DNA from: Paramacrobiotus metropolitanus | Lineage: Eukaryota > Tardigrada > Eutardigrada > Parachela > Macrobiotidae | Length of the DNA stretch: 64,000 nt | NCBI RefSeq assembly: GCF_019649055.1 | Contig: NW_026570250.1 | Location: 806,001-870,000 of the forward strand | Direction: 5' to 3' | Shown here: positions 40,212-52,152 of the stretch, piece by piece | How the letters are laid out: every line of letters begins with the position of its first letter | Position numbering within the stretch: the first letter of the stretch is position 1 | Notes under the pieces: generated by a model | Databases searched by the model: none | Seen by the model: the letters and a program-made list of their open reading frames with translations, nothing else | Told to the model about the DNA's origin: nothing | Made by a program: the position numbers and the translations under genes

Positions 40212-41312
40212 TTTTGTTAGATTATAATCACAATTATAAATTTAAATAATATAAAACCAACTATAGCAGAAAATGCATAAGTTAGGATATTAATGCATAA
40301 TATGTAGCTGTAAAGCGGAATCTTGTGTAATTCGAAGCAGTGTTTCTATGAAGGCCCTGTAATACACTCCCTGCCTAACGCATTACATATAATGATACCG
40401 CAGACAAGCGATTTGTTTTGCAGGTCACGAAAATAAATTCTGATGCGTTTTGAACCCATTTTAAGAACGGCAACGGTACATCAATTGTATTTAAAAGAGT
40501 TATCGGCATATGGAAGTGCGTTGTGTGTCCTTACTCGGCCTCAAGTGGATCCCATCATCCCCATTACGTATACCATACACCGATTAATCAAATGCTTATC
40601 AATAATTAAGGTCACGATTAAGCAGTTGTTACCTGGTAAAGGACAAGGATTCGGTAAAGTGAGTTTGACCGGCATTATGGAAGAACGTTCCATCAGTATT
40701 GGAAATTGGTAATATTTGGGAAAGATATTTGAGTTAAATGATAAGTTTACATTGAAATAGTTAAATTTTGGAACTTTTCGCAAAAAACTCATGCTGGCCC
40801 TAATATATGCTGATACTGCTTCAGATTTTTCCCTGACGCTGTGTTTTGGATCGGATCTTACGGATGTTTTGGAATAAACAACAGATCTCGCACTGAAAGA
40901 ACTCTTGAGAATGTTTGTTGTTTCTAGAAAATCACCTTCGGGTATCATTGCTATTTCGGTTCAGAATCGACATATCAACAACCATGTTCCGGCAGTTAAG
41001 ACATGAACCGGGTTTTTATCTAACGACATTGTTTGTTTTATAGCGCTCACAGTTATCTACAGTTGAAACTAGAAAGCTAAATTCGAATGCGTTGATCTTC
41101 ATTAAACCTTGCACCAAGCATCGTGTTTCATCGCATTTTTAATACAGAAACGAATCGTGGAAAAGAGAAAAATTTGACTGCAGCATAAACCATGCAAGCA
41201 CAATCCAAGCGAATCCAAAACAACCGCCCCGTGAAGTATATGCTACAGTGAAAATAAACAACAACAAAACCGTATCTAGCACCCGTACAAATCCCCGAAA
41301 AACAAATGCCGG
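40212..41312. other. Spacer with one unexplained open frame
   Basis: A 135-codon frame lies at 40948-40541 on the - strand, starting with an ATG in fair context. It contains a possible splice donor (AAAACATCC|GTAAGA). I could not join it to a neighbouring exon, and its translation resembles nothing I know. It may be chance. Confidence 0.35.
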
Positions 41313-44300
41313 TCAGTATTTATACCGTCCTACATAGCTGCTCCTCTCTGTCCGCTGCGAGTACCAGCTGGGATAGTAGTTGGGACGCGCCGTACTCTGA
41401 TTCCCGTAGGATGCGGCATGCCCGAACATGAAGGTGGTCCCGGCGTTCACGGCGGCGGCCGCCTGCTTCTGCTGGCTGACCGGGCGTTGTGAGGGGAGAT
41501 GTTCGCGTGACAAAGTGGCCGAGTGGGGTATGTTGCTGATCAAGTGGGGCCGCGGTAGGGTGGTGTGTGCTGGATAGGTGCTCGTCATGAACTTGGATGT
41601 CAAGTGTTGGTTCTGCTGTAAACAGACGATTGTGTCATGATTATACTCCATTTACTACTTATCATGCGGCGTGAAGGGCAAGTGGAGCGGCAGTTATGCA
41701 GGCAGGGAGAATATGTATTTATCTACCTTGTTCCGATTACGGCAGGATTTGCTCAAACACAGACACCAGATGACGATGGCCAACAGGATTGTTCCTCCTA
41801 CCACACCCAAAATGCTGGCGATCATCAGGACGGTGGTTTCGGATGTCTGCATTGCTGCCTCTTCTAAGATAAATCCATACACAATTAGATACTGTCAATA
41901 TCATTTTTTAACACCTATACATATAATGAATCAACAAAACACAACTCAAAACAAAATAAGTACCATCAAAATTGTTAACAATTTTCGCCGAAAAAAATTT
42001 ATTTTACTATGTAACGTTGCATCTGGGTACCAAGAACAAACTACACAACACATTTTATTCAATAGTACACTGACAGCTAGATCAGTCAATGATTTCTTTA
42101 ATATTATGAATATCTTGTGTTAAACTCGCGGCTTTTCAAATATAACGGGATTTCAAAATACAGATCAGTCTTAATAGTTGTAGAATAAATAATGGGCATA
42201 GAGCAGCATTTAAAAGCTAAATTCTCGAAAAAGCTAGCATTTAAAAGCTAATGACAACAGTCAGTTCAGCGAAAACCAAAAATTAAAATATATACTAATA
42301 AAAACATTCGTGCATCTGTAGTTCTGTACTGCTTTATCTTTCGAACAATAACAAAATGATTATTTACCTTTTTTTGTCAGTGTGATGGATGCCGAGTCTC
42401 CTTCTCCGGCTCCATTGTACGGAGCACACGTATAGCTTCCATAATGTTTATCTTGTACAGCGCCAATCGTGTATGTGTGCCCTCTGGTCAAGAACACTCC
42501 ATCCTTCCGCCAGATAAACGTGTATGACGGTGGATTGCCAGGGTCCGCAACTGTACATGTCAGTGCCAGCTTTTCTCCTTCTGCTGCATGGATTTCGGTG
42601 CTCGCCTGCTGTTTCGCCGTTCGCGCTGGACCAGGTTTATCTGCGAAAGCCGAAACCATATATTTCAACAACAAATGCGATTGGTTTAATGTATTTCATT
42701 ACAACAATTTTATTGCATTACTGGCGACACGCTACCACCCATTCGTCGCTTTTGCAAAATTATGCAGCTTGAAAAACCCATTGCGTTTGTCCCAGCCAAG
42801 CAAGAAACACATATTTAATTCCATAAATAATTGCACAATTTCAAATCAAATTTAGTAACAAATAAAAAATTCTAATGATTAAATATATCGCTAAGTTTGT
42901 AGAATACTTACACTGCACTTTCACCTCAACGCTGTTGCTCCGTGGTCCCCATCCTAAGGAATTATGCGCTTCACAGGTATATGATCCAATGTCATTTCTG
43001 GACACTTGCAGTATCCGCAACGCATTCGTCTGCACGAGATCCGACCGGCCCGATGCAATAGCATTCGGGCTGTTCTCCGTGGCATTGGGCGCCTTAATCC
43101 GGTCTTCATATACCAGCTTATCGTTGCGATACCAGCGCACCTTGTCCACCAGCGGATTGGACTTCAACGAACAAGGAATGTGAATGGGGCCGTTTTCTTT
43201 CGATAGAATTGTCTCGTTCTTTCCGATTTGCGTAACGGGCAGATCTGCAAAGATTTTTGTTCGTTAGGTAGGTAAACAATCCGTAAAAACAAACGCAGCG
43301 CTAAATCAACACATGGATATCACTCATGTGGAATGCTGCAAACGTTTGTTACGCTGTCTCCATAACAGTCTGCTAACTAGTACCTAGGAACGCCAGCTGC
43401 ATAACACAAAAGCCAAGCCGCAGCATTCGGTCAAAAAAATAAACATAACGCTTATCATCACATATCGGCGGCAATGCTTAAAGTATGCCATTTTATTTCC
43501 TACTTTGAGGACGCATTTAAAGATTATATAGAATAGAACTTAAGCAAAAATCACGTATTCGTGAACTTAATATTTGCCTAAACCCTTAAACATAAACTAA
43601 ACTTACTAAAAAGATTACTAAGCACATCAATCAACGTAATCGGAAATAAACACATTACACAATCAACGTACATACTAAGTACCAAAATTCTTGAAAAAAA
43701 TCAGGAAGCCGAAAAAACCTGCCAAAGTACATCTTCAAAACGTTCATAAAAGTTAACAATAAGGTGCAGCGCACAATTAAAGATTAAGGAATCTTTCTAA
43801 CCGAAATTCTACCATTTCAAAGAACTAAGTCCGGGAAAACTTTGTCGCAAAGTGCCGCTGTGTAAGCCGTAAAAACATTAATTGGCGCACCAAAAAGCCC
43901 CTTTCTTAATTGCAAACTGCAAGCCAACATCGCTAGAGCGTTTTTACACAAATAAAGCTTACATAATATATCCAGCTTGACCATCGCTTCTGCCGTATTA
44001 TTATCGTGCATCTGCGATAAGGCGGAAATGGCCCGACAGTAAACAGCCAGTCCATGATCTGCCAGCGTAACCTTGAAGGTCAAGCTGCTTTCAGTGCTAG
44101 TGATGCCATTCCTCGTCGTTATGCCTGCAATCAAGATGCGTTGGGCGCCATACAAGAGTGTTGACTGAAATGTCGCATAAGTAAATATTGGATTGATTAG
44201 AAAAATATTTATTACAAAATAACAACCATGACAGTCAAGGAGAAATCCACCGCCGCACATACTGCATACAGGTAGGAAGCGGTAGTCACATACCAGGAGT

Positions 44301-45890
44301 GGCTGACGAGATGCTCGTCTCGTTCATCAGCCGATCACCCTTCCACCATGTTATGATGGCTGGACCGCGCGATCCCTGAATAATACAGCGCAATGTGGCT
44401 GTCTCGTTGGCTTTGAATGTCCCGTTGGCCGGCAGGATGCTGGCGGAAATTGGCAGAACGGTTGTTGGCTCTGTCATCACCAATTATACCATGTTCGCAA
44501 AGTACAGAAGAAAACTTTTCGACAAAAATACAGAGTACGAGTATATAACTTCCTACTGTTCTTACCGGGAATGTCTAGATGCACAGTTTTTTCCACAACA
44601 GGATCAAATCGCAAATTTAATCCGCGACATTTGTACTCCAAAAATCTGTCAGCCGGATTCAGTGTAATTCTCAACTCATTTTGCAGAAGACCGTCGCTGA
44701 ATCGGGAAACTGAACCGAAAAATTCTGCTCCATCTCGTGACCTACAACAGTTAAAGCGTAAGGACAATTTCTACCATAACTAATGCTATCCATTTCAGTG
44801 TCAATTCTTCCTTTCTGGGAAAAAAATAAATATTATCACAGAGAAGTGCACACAAAATATCAACATATCACATATCAACATATCACGGTACAAAATATCA
44901 ACATATCACATTTGTCGGCAATCGCCAATGTGCATAATTACTAAAGTGCACTAGGCTTTCTGTAAAAATGCGTGATAAATTTTAGCATGCAAAATTCTTT
45001 CCAGACACAAGGACGCCGTAAATCACAAAACACCAGAAAGAACATGCAGCTTGCGGGTAAGTGTACTTTGGAATACGGTGTTTCAGAACAATTCGCTACG
45101 CACCGGTGATAGTCCAGCGCCAATTGCTGCGTAGTCAAGATAATAAAATGCTTCGGTAGACTATCGTGTGAAACTTAGCGAGCAATTTCTGACCGGAAAT
45201 TGACCACACTGCATGCTACACGTCAAATCAGGCATGAATAATTTAATCACCGAAAGCATGCACCGCACATCGATCGCGTCGTACAGAACTGCATTTAACA
45301 GCAGAAACATGCAACAGAGTTTTCTAAAACAACCTAAAATAGTAAAATCTGAGACCATTAAAGGAAGAAATCCCCAGTACTGCCAGCTTAGTTAAATTGT
45401 TAAAAATTCGGGATAGATCCAGACTTTCTCTGAACGAAATGCCGAATGTACAAATTTTGTTACGGTAAATCAACAACAACAAACAAAACAGGATTTTCAG
45501 AAAACGGTAAATCGAACACCGAATCGAAAAAAAAACAAAATGCAAGAAAGTGGACGAAAAAATCCCAGAGAAGTTGTATGCAGTGCAAAAATGCCTATTC
45601 AGTAACCAGCGCGCTTACCAGGCCAGATGCGATATTCCTGGATGCTTGGTCTCACAGAACAGCGTCAACGTGTTGCCTTCCGGCAGTGCCGGTGGACCGA
45701 CATACGGCCGTCGCGTATCGATTTCCGCACCGGCACCATCCCGAATGGTCAGTTCAAAGGGACGTTCAGCCTGCGGTATCCCGATAATATTCACCTGAGA
45801 TCTACAGAATAATACTAAACTGCTCAATACAACCAGATAACGGAGGAATACGGCAGGCACAGGCGCCGCAAATGGCCGATTATGAGCCAT
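41313..45890 (-). CDS. Transmembrane immunoglobulin-superfamily receptor with four Ig domains
   Basis: Eight exons: 45890-45619, 44741-44566, 44470-44294, 44124-43963, 43244-42912, 42640-42368, 41863-41727, 41615-41313. Every phase matches and the protein is 610 residues. A signal peptide (FLRYLVVLSSLVLFC) leads into four Ig domains. Ig1 and Ig2 are each split over two exons (LTLFCETKHPG then EYKCRG; LRCIIQGSRGPAIITWWKGD then LAVYCRA). Ig3 (IPCSLKSNP, GSYTCEAHNSLG) and Ig4 (LTCTVADPGNP, GSYTCAPYNGAG) are single exons. A membrane helix follows (TVLMIASILGVVGGTILLAI), then a tail of about 110 residues with several Tyr near the end (SYVGRYKY). The WWKGD-type Ig2 recalls Sidestep and nephrin/Sns receptors, which act in axon guidance and cell recognition. 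No FN3 module is present, so I do not assign an orthologue. Confidence 0.85.
44853..44910. repeat. Short tandem repeat of a CAACATATCA unit
   Basis: In intron 1 of the Ig receptor gene, AAAATATCAACATATCAC occurs twice and the unit CATATCAACATATCAC overlaps it, giving about four imperfect copies in 58 bp. It is a minor AT-rich minisatellite. Confidence 0.6.
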
Positions 45891-48599
45891 TTGTAAATGA
45901 TCTGCTCCAACGGTCAAAAGTAATATCTATGCGCATTTCGTTATTAATGTGCACACTGGTCAACTGTATAGTGTTGTGCACATGTTACAACATCGGCAAT
46001 TATCCGTTAAGATCACCGGCTCAAGTGGATTAAACATTTAACGACAGCCGCGATGTGGCATGAACAATGCTGCACCCAAGCATCGTTCAAACGGAATAAT
46101 CGCCAAAGAGTTCGTCCCTAACAAAAACGCAGCGCTCGTAAAGCCGTGTAAAGACGCGCGCGCACACATTGTACGTACATAAAGCATAAAAAGCCCTACT
46201 CGTACCAACGCCAGCGTAGTGGCTGATACCGAAGCAGCGGTGAGATTGCTGCGACCACCTTGGACGCAGCAGTGAACCTTGAATTGGCGACATTAAAGAG
46301 AAAGTCATATATAAACTAGCACCGAGAATATTATAGGACAATCAGTGAGCAGCCCGCTTGTTTACACTAGGATCAGAAGAAATAATTTTCCTTGACATGC
46401 TAATGTTCAGCTCAAGTGCTGAACACAATTCGTTTACAAATGTTGCATGTGCTAAGTTCCTGCAGCGCCTTGACTCCTGGACTTGTAGTCTTGTACATGC
46501 GGTCAGTATGACGCCATTGCAGAGTACTGACCGACAGCATCAACATTCAACATATACCCGGCTGCATAATAATTAAAGTAGCATGACTTATTTCAACTTT
46601 AAGACTTATGGCAGTTGAGTTTTACCAATGCTGCATTAATTATTACTTACAACGATGGATGGTTTTTCCTTACCGGTGTGATAAGTGCAAAATGTTTAAG
46701 AGCAAAATCATAGTTGTATTTACGAATTGTACTTTTATTAAACTTCGTACATACCAGTTGGGCAGTTATCTCTGTCATGCACCGCTCTTTCTGGAGTTTG
46801 CAACAAGTACGGATACGCGGATAGCATACGCCGAGGAGGCAAACCGCTTGCGTCAACCGGGAAGACGTCAAAAACAATCGATATCCGAACGGCGAATTCG
46901 CAGTCGCATTGGGCCAACATATTAGGGTGATTTTGTTCGTCTTGATTCCTAATTGTATCCCTACTATAAAAAAACCAGAAATGCCATAATTTTAAACGTC
47001 TATAAATATATCGGGACATATTTATTAAAAATAATCAAATCATGTACGCATAAATCATAGCAAACATTTCTACAGTGAGCGGCGAGGGCATAATTCGTCG
47101 CAGTCCTAAAGGCAGGCTAAAACATACCGACGCCGTCTAATATCGGTGTCGTGGTTTGATGGCGGCCACCCTCGGGGATCAGTGTATCTACGAAATTGAA
47201 ACTCGTATACTCGTATTTTAACGATTCGCATCGCTCAAACAAATCATCTGATCAAAGCCTGTGGTCAACTGCCAAAGCCGTGCATATTTCAAAAGCATGA
47301 TAATCATTCTTATTGGTGCCTAAATGTTTCCAAAACATTAAAGTTGTCCAAGAAAATTAAAAAATTAGCGTACTTAAAAATTAGCTACAGATAAAATGGT
47401 ATGAAAAAGCCGCAATTCTTTCAGGAGAATAATTAACCGACGTTTTTTACAAGTTGTATTCGCCACCCAAAATGAATCAAATGGCATACAGTAATCTGAA
47501 GTCCTGGGAAGGGAAAAATTATCCATGCAATGATGCATGGATCTAAATGCCGTGAGATTATACCTAGTTAGCCTTTCAATTAATTCTACACACAAAAATA
47601 TTTTTCAGTAAATCTTATCGATATGACATTTTTAATATAAAGCCTCAATGTAGGTCTCTGAACTTTTTTGGGTCGGATGCTGAAGCTAGTGATTAATTTG
47701 ACAATGAGCGTAACTTGTACAGCACTCATATGCAAAGGCACACAGTGTACTCGCACTGTATTGCGTGACGGAATTGTGTTCTTTTAAAAGCGGGAAAAGT
47801 GGCAATTTACAATGAAATCTAAGACGTTCCGTAATAACTTTCTGCGATTCTCGCGCGGCTAAAGCATAATTATGAAAATGCTGCTTCAGCATTTAATCCA
47901 GATCCGTATTGCCTACCGGTGACGGTTTAGAATATTTGACCCGCATGCATATATGCTCCACGCAGACCGTGGAGATCGAATACGGCTAATGGGTGAGGCG
48001 ACACTGCACTGGCGGCAGGGTAAAACGCTGAACACCGCCACTCGTTATAATCATGCGATCAGAGCATCCTAATCCCCATGCAGAGTTTGAGGACGCCATA
48101 GGGGAATGGGATGGGCGCGGTCGATGGATGCTGGTAGTGGTGCCTGTCGGGGAGGCGGTACTGAAATGCCAGAAATGGTCGGGTCAAGCCTAGAATGTGT
48201 GTGCACTAATACAGGCACACACACCGCACCACACGCACACGGTATGCGAAGCCGAAAGTGTGCTCGGCAGTGTCATGGCTACAGGCGCATTGGCCGCGAT
48301 TAACGCTGTCGACGCAGCACAGACAGCCAGGGCGCAGGCAGGCCTCCCAGTGGCTGCACATCTCGACGGCATGGCCAATGCATTGTGCGGCGATATGCAT
48401 GCGCCAAGTTCGGCTCGGTGGCTGTGATGCGTGTGTGTGTGTGTATGAATGCACTGTACAGAATTAGTCCCGAGCTTGGAGCCTCACACAGAATTTTCGA
48501 TCGTTCTCCGACCCTCTTAAAACGCCATTTTGACCTCCTACTGCCTGTGCACTTCCTGATAGACATTTTGGGAGTTTCGGTTTTGGTGTTTTTCATACC
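45891..48599. other. Divergent intergenic region between the Ig receptor and zinc-finger genes
   Basis: Both neighbours are transcribed outward, so both promoters must lie here. Sequence from about 47930 to 48599 is more GC-rich and is probably the zinc-finger gene's promoter and 5' UTR. It includes a short TG repeat near 48428-48445. Open frames in it are not convincing. Confidence 0.5.
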
Positions 48600-51500
48600 A
48601 TGGACAGCCAATCGCTGCTACATGCTGCTGGTCTGGCCATGTGCGATCAGGAATTAACGGGGTCCTCGGAGAAGGACGTCAACGGTGAAACCAGCCACAA
48701 CTCCTATGGGAGCCATGGCGACCAGCTGGACGGCCATCACAAGGTAAGGAACACTTTTTTGGAACCCCTACTCAGTTATGCACTAGTCCAGAAGGGGTTA
48801 CAAAGGGAACTCGGCCTAAAGAATGCACGATGGGAACCCTCACGTGTCACGTGACCACATGTGTGTACCGCACACAGAGGGCGCTACAAGCCGTCCCAAA
48901 TGTCTGCGAAGCACTAAAAGGATACTGTTTCAGCGTGAAGGAAAGCTGGTAAAAAGTGGTTGCTAGTTACCCCGAGTATCCTGAAAAACATAAGTGCCTA
49001 ATCCGATACTCGGGTTCTCAGTAAGTACTGTAATCACTAAATCTTAACTACTGCAGGTTTTGCTAAACGAACACTGGTTACCTGCACCTGGTACTCAGAC
49101 TCTCTTCACCATACCAATACGGAGAGACACACAAATAAAATAAACGGAAACCTCTTTTATAATTAGGTTGAGACTTTAAACTTTAGATTTTAGTCATATT
49201 ATGATGTTGATAGTTTGTAAATGAACTACAGCATGGTGCGTACGGTTATACGGTACCTCTCAGGTTTTTGGAAAATCTGTTTAAAGCTCGTTGTTGATTA
49301 TGGCAAAAGGATCCTATATTTGTCGGACCCTTCAGCGATAGTCCAATGATAAATAATCATAAATTTTAAGAAAATTATAGTAGCAAAATTATAAGCCTTA
49401 GAAAGAGCCTTCGACAAATGCGACTAAAAGGGAAATAAACACTGGGATGGGGAAGCGAAGTTCCGCAGCTGTCGCTGTTGCAGTCGCCACCACAGGGCGG
49501 GCAGTTTCAAATAACTCTGGTGGTTTTCACTTGTCAGTTGTCAAATGCCGGCAACTGCAAAGGCCGCAAAGCGTACAAAACAATTATTTTGTTTCGTGAT
49601 CTGGTCTTTTTCTTTTTGACCGTTTTTAAATATTAATAACCTCAGATTGCTTGATTAAATTATGAACCATATGAAGGTAGTCAGGTTTCCGTGCTATAAT
49701 CGTGCAAGCACTTGTGTATACGATGGAGTTGCTTGCAGATTCCCTGCCCATGGGCATGCGGTAGCCCAGAATTTGCCAGTGATGAGGATTTGTACGCACA
49801 CGTTCGACTTAGCGGCGACACCGTGGCCTGCCCGAACCTGTCACGCATGGTGTGGGACGCCACGACGCCCGAGCTGATCCACAATCTGTCGCAGATGATG
49901 GGCATGGAGACCAGCAGTGGGGCGGAGTCGTCGGCTTCTAAGCGCATCGATCCCCATGGTCGTTTCCTGTATTTCATCTCCGGATTTCTGACGGCGCGCG
50001 GAATTGCCCTGCAGACGCCCATGTTCACGCTGCCGTATCCCTTCTCTAAATTCATGTGGGAATGGGCCACCACCGACAAACCGGACTCACAGACCGTTGT
50101 TAACTCGTTCCAAATAAACCCTGCATGATGCTCATCAGGCTCAATGCCGACTGTACGCTTAATAGCGTGACTGTTGGATACGCTTATGCTTCGTCCCTGG
50201 AAATGTTGAAGATCTGTGAATGATGAAAGTGGCAGTTATTGAGCACACGGAGTACTTGTTTGAGTTGTTGACGCTGGCCTTTTATAATCGCTGCACCATG
50301 CAAGAGTCAAATTGCTATGAAGACCCGCCCACCGAATCGATCCCCGTCCCGACCTTCTTTCTGGAAGCCGTCAGCGATATTGTGAGTCTGCTGTCTACGG
50401 CCAATAAAGAGAACGGTGATTTGAAGGATGAATTTTGGCGGGAATTGATTGAGTGGGGTCTCAGCCGCACAACGTACGAAGCTGTGTTCCAAAATGCACC
50501 CGACACGGCTGCACCGATCTCCGAATTGTTATCCCAAAGCTCTTCCGTGGTAAGAAATACTGAACTTCAACTCTTGAGCATTTCAAAATTGGTAACTTAT
50601 CAGCTGATGTTATTCTCATATATTGGTTAAATTTCTTGGAAATTAGTTTGTAAAGTTGAATTATGTGTAGAGGTAGTTGGTGTATTCTGAATTGTCCGGA
50701 TCTTAATTTTCGGTCATGTACTGTTTGCAGGTGTTGCATACGTTTGCAGGTTTATTTCTTGTTTTTAGGGTAAAAGCCCACAGATTCCATCGCGTCTACA
50801 GATGTCGAATATGGAGCACGAGTTTCGTCTGCTGGAGGATGACATGATGATGGCCGACAGCGAGACTGGCCATGAGCCTTCCCCAGGACCGAATTCCATT
50901 CAGGACGGCATCACGAGTTCGTTGAAAAAGGACGGCGATGAGCCGCACATGATGGGAAGTGATCGTAGTCTTCGTCCAGTGGCTGCTCGGAAATCGGTTC
51001 AGCAGTTCCACATCCCCTATGACCATCCCTATCACATGTCGGGTTCCAAGCGGAAATCCACAGTGCCGACTAAAAGCGGTAGGATGGATTTCGTTTTTTG
51101 AAAGTTCAATTGGTTGTGCCGTTGCGACATTTTGTCGCCACCAGGAGACATAGTTTTTAAACTTTGAAATTTCAGTAAAGAAGTATTTTTACGGCCCGAA
51201 TTTCAAAAATTCGGATTGTAGAGTGAATCGATGCGTAATGTGGTTAGTGCTGTAGGGGTTCCAGTACATAGACTTTTCTTGTTTGTAGCGCGGTCACCTG
51301 AGATTGAAGGTATTACAAAACTCTGGGAAATACTGCAGTTAAACTTACGGATAATTTTCCTGTGCTCCGCAGATGTGTAATAAACTCCCTGTGTTTTGTG
51401 TAGTTCCTTCTCGGTCTCTGGATTATTCGCTGTCAAGTAAGCGTCGCCGGGGGGACACCGTTCTTCCCACCCAGGCTCCAATGACATCCCAGTTGAACCT

Positions 51501-52152
51501 TTTAGACATCCAACCGCTAAAGATCAGTCTTCCGCGTATGAATGGCCATCCTAGCGGCACGAAAGTGAAGAAGGAATCCGCCGCCGATAATTTCAACATG
51601 CCGCCGGCTGTCCCTATCCCCTCCGCCCGTCCCAGCCAGGATCATATCTACCAGAGTGAGATGCTGACCAAGATGATCCAGCCCAAGACGTCCCGGCAGA
51701 GCAGTGTGGATACGCATTCCGGAATGTATCAGTGCCTCCAGTGCCACAATTACGGTTCTTCGGATCTGTCGGTGATGAAAGATCACATCCGGGAACATCT
51801 GGGATTATGTCCGTTCCAGTGCTACCACTGCCATCGGGCCTTCACGTGTATGCGGGCGTTCAAGGCCCATGCGGACACACTGGGTATTCCGTACTTCCAG
51901 TGTGTGGTGTGCACATGGCAGACCTGCGACGAAGCCGACATGCACCGACACACGCAGGATGAGCATCTCGAGCTGCCGAAATGCCGGCGCGAGGACCTGT
52001 ATGAGCTGCTGCATTTTTATAAGATCGATTCGGATCTCAAGTCCTGGGATGATTATGTTGGAACCGGCAGCAGTGTGGGCAAGCAGTCGGGGAGTAGTAT
52101 CGGTGGGAAGAGCCGGCTGGAAACGGTCATGAACGGGAGTGCCAAAAAATGA
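48600..52152 (+). CDS. C2H2 zinc-finger protein of unknown subfamily, apparent frameshift in exon 2
   Basis: Exons: 48600-48743, 49739-50152, 50236-50549, 50769-51078, 51404-52152. Exon 2 starts IPCPWACGSPEF, a possible degenerate finger. The last exon carries three C2H2-type fingers: CLQC...HIREH, CYHC...H and CVVC...HTQDEH. A bipartite basic stretch (SSKRRRGD) suggests a nuclear protein, and acidic and Ser/Pro-rich segments lie between. Total is about 640 residues. In exon 2 the frame open from 49739 stops at TGA 50126-50128, while the frame needed for a clean splice at 50152 (phase 1, into FIEHTEYLFELLTL) is one base off. A single missing base near 50110-50124 would reconcile them. Alternatively, a GTGGGA donor at 50056 and a 13-nt exon at 50139-50152 would also keep the frame. 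The fingers probably bind nucleic acid. Confidence 0.7.
48744..49738 (+). other. Intron 1 of the zinc-finger gene, with a CLEAR-type E-box palindrome
   Basis: Bounded by GTAAGG and TTGCAG, phase 0. At 48841-48855 two CACGTG cores lie one base apart, and the second forms GTCACGTGAC, the sequence known as the CLEAR/E-box palindrome bound by TFEB- and USF-type bHLH factors. Function here is untested. No exon is seen in the intron. Confidence 0.6.

Noticed and set aside
40541-40948. 135-codon - strand frame with a possible splice donor
   Set aside because: Could not be joined to gene C or any other exon, and has neither membrane segments nor motifs. It is mentioned in the spacer entry but not called a gene.
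50717-51153. Programmed ribosomal frameshift as explanation for the zinc-finger frame conflict
   Set aside because: No X XXY YYZ heptamer or downstream stem is evident near 50105-50126; a missing base or micro-exon is simpler.
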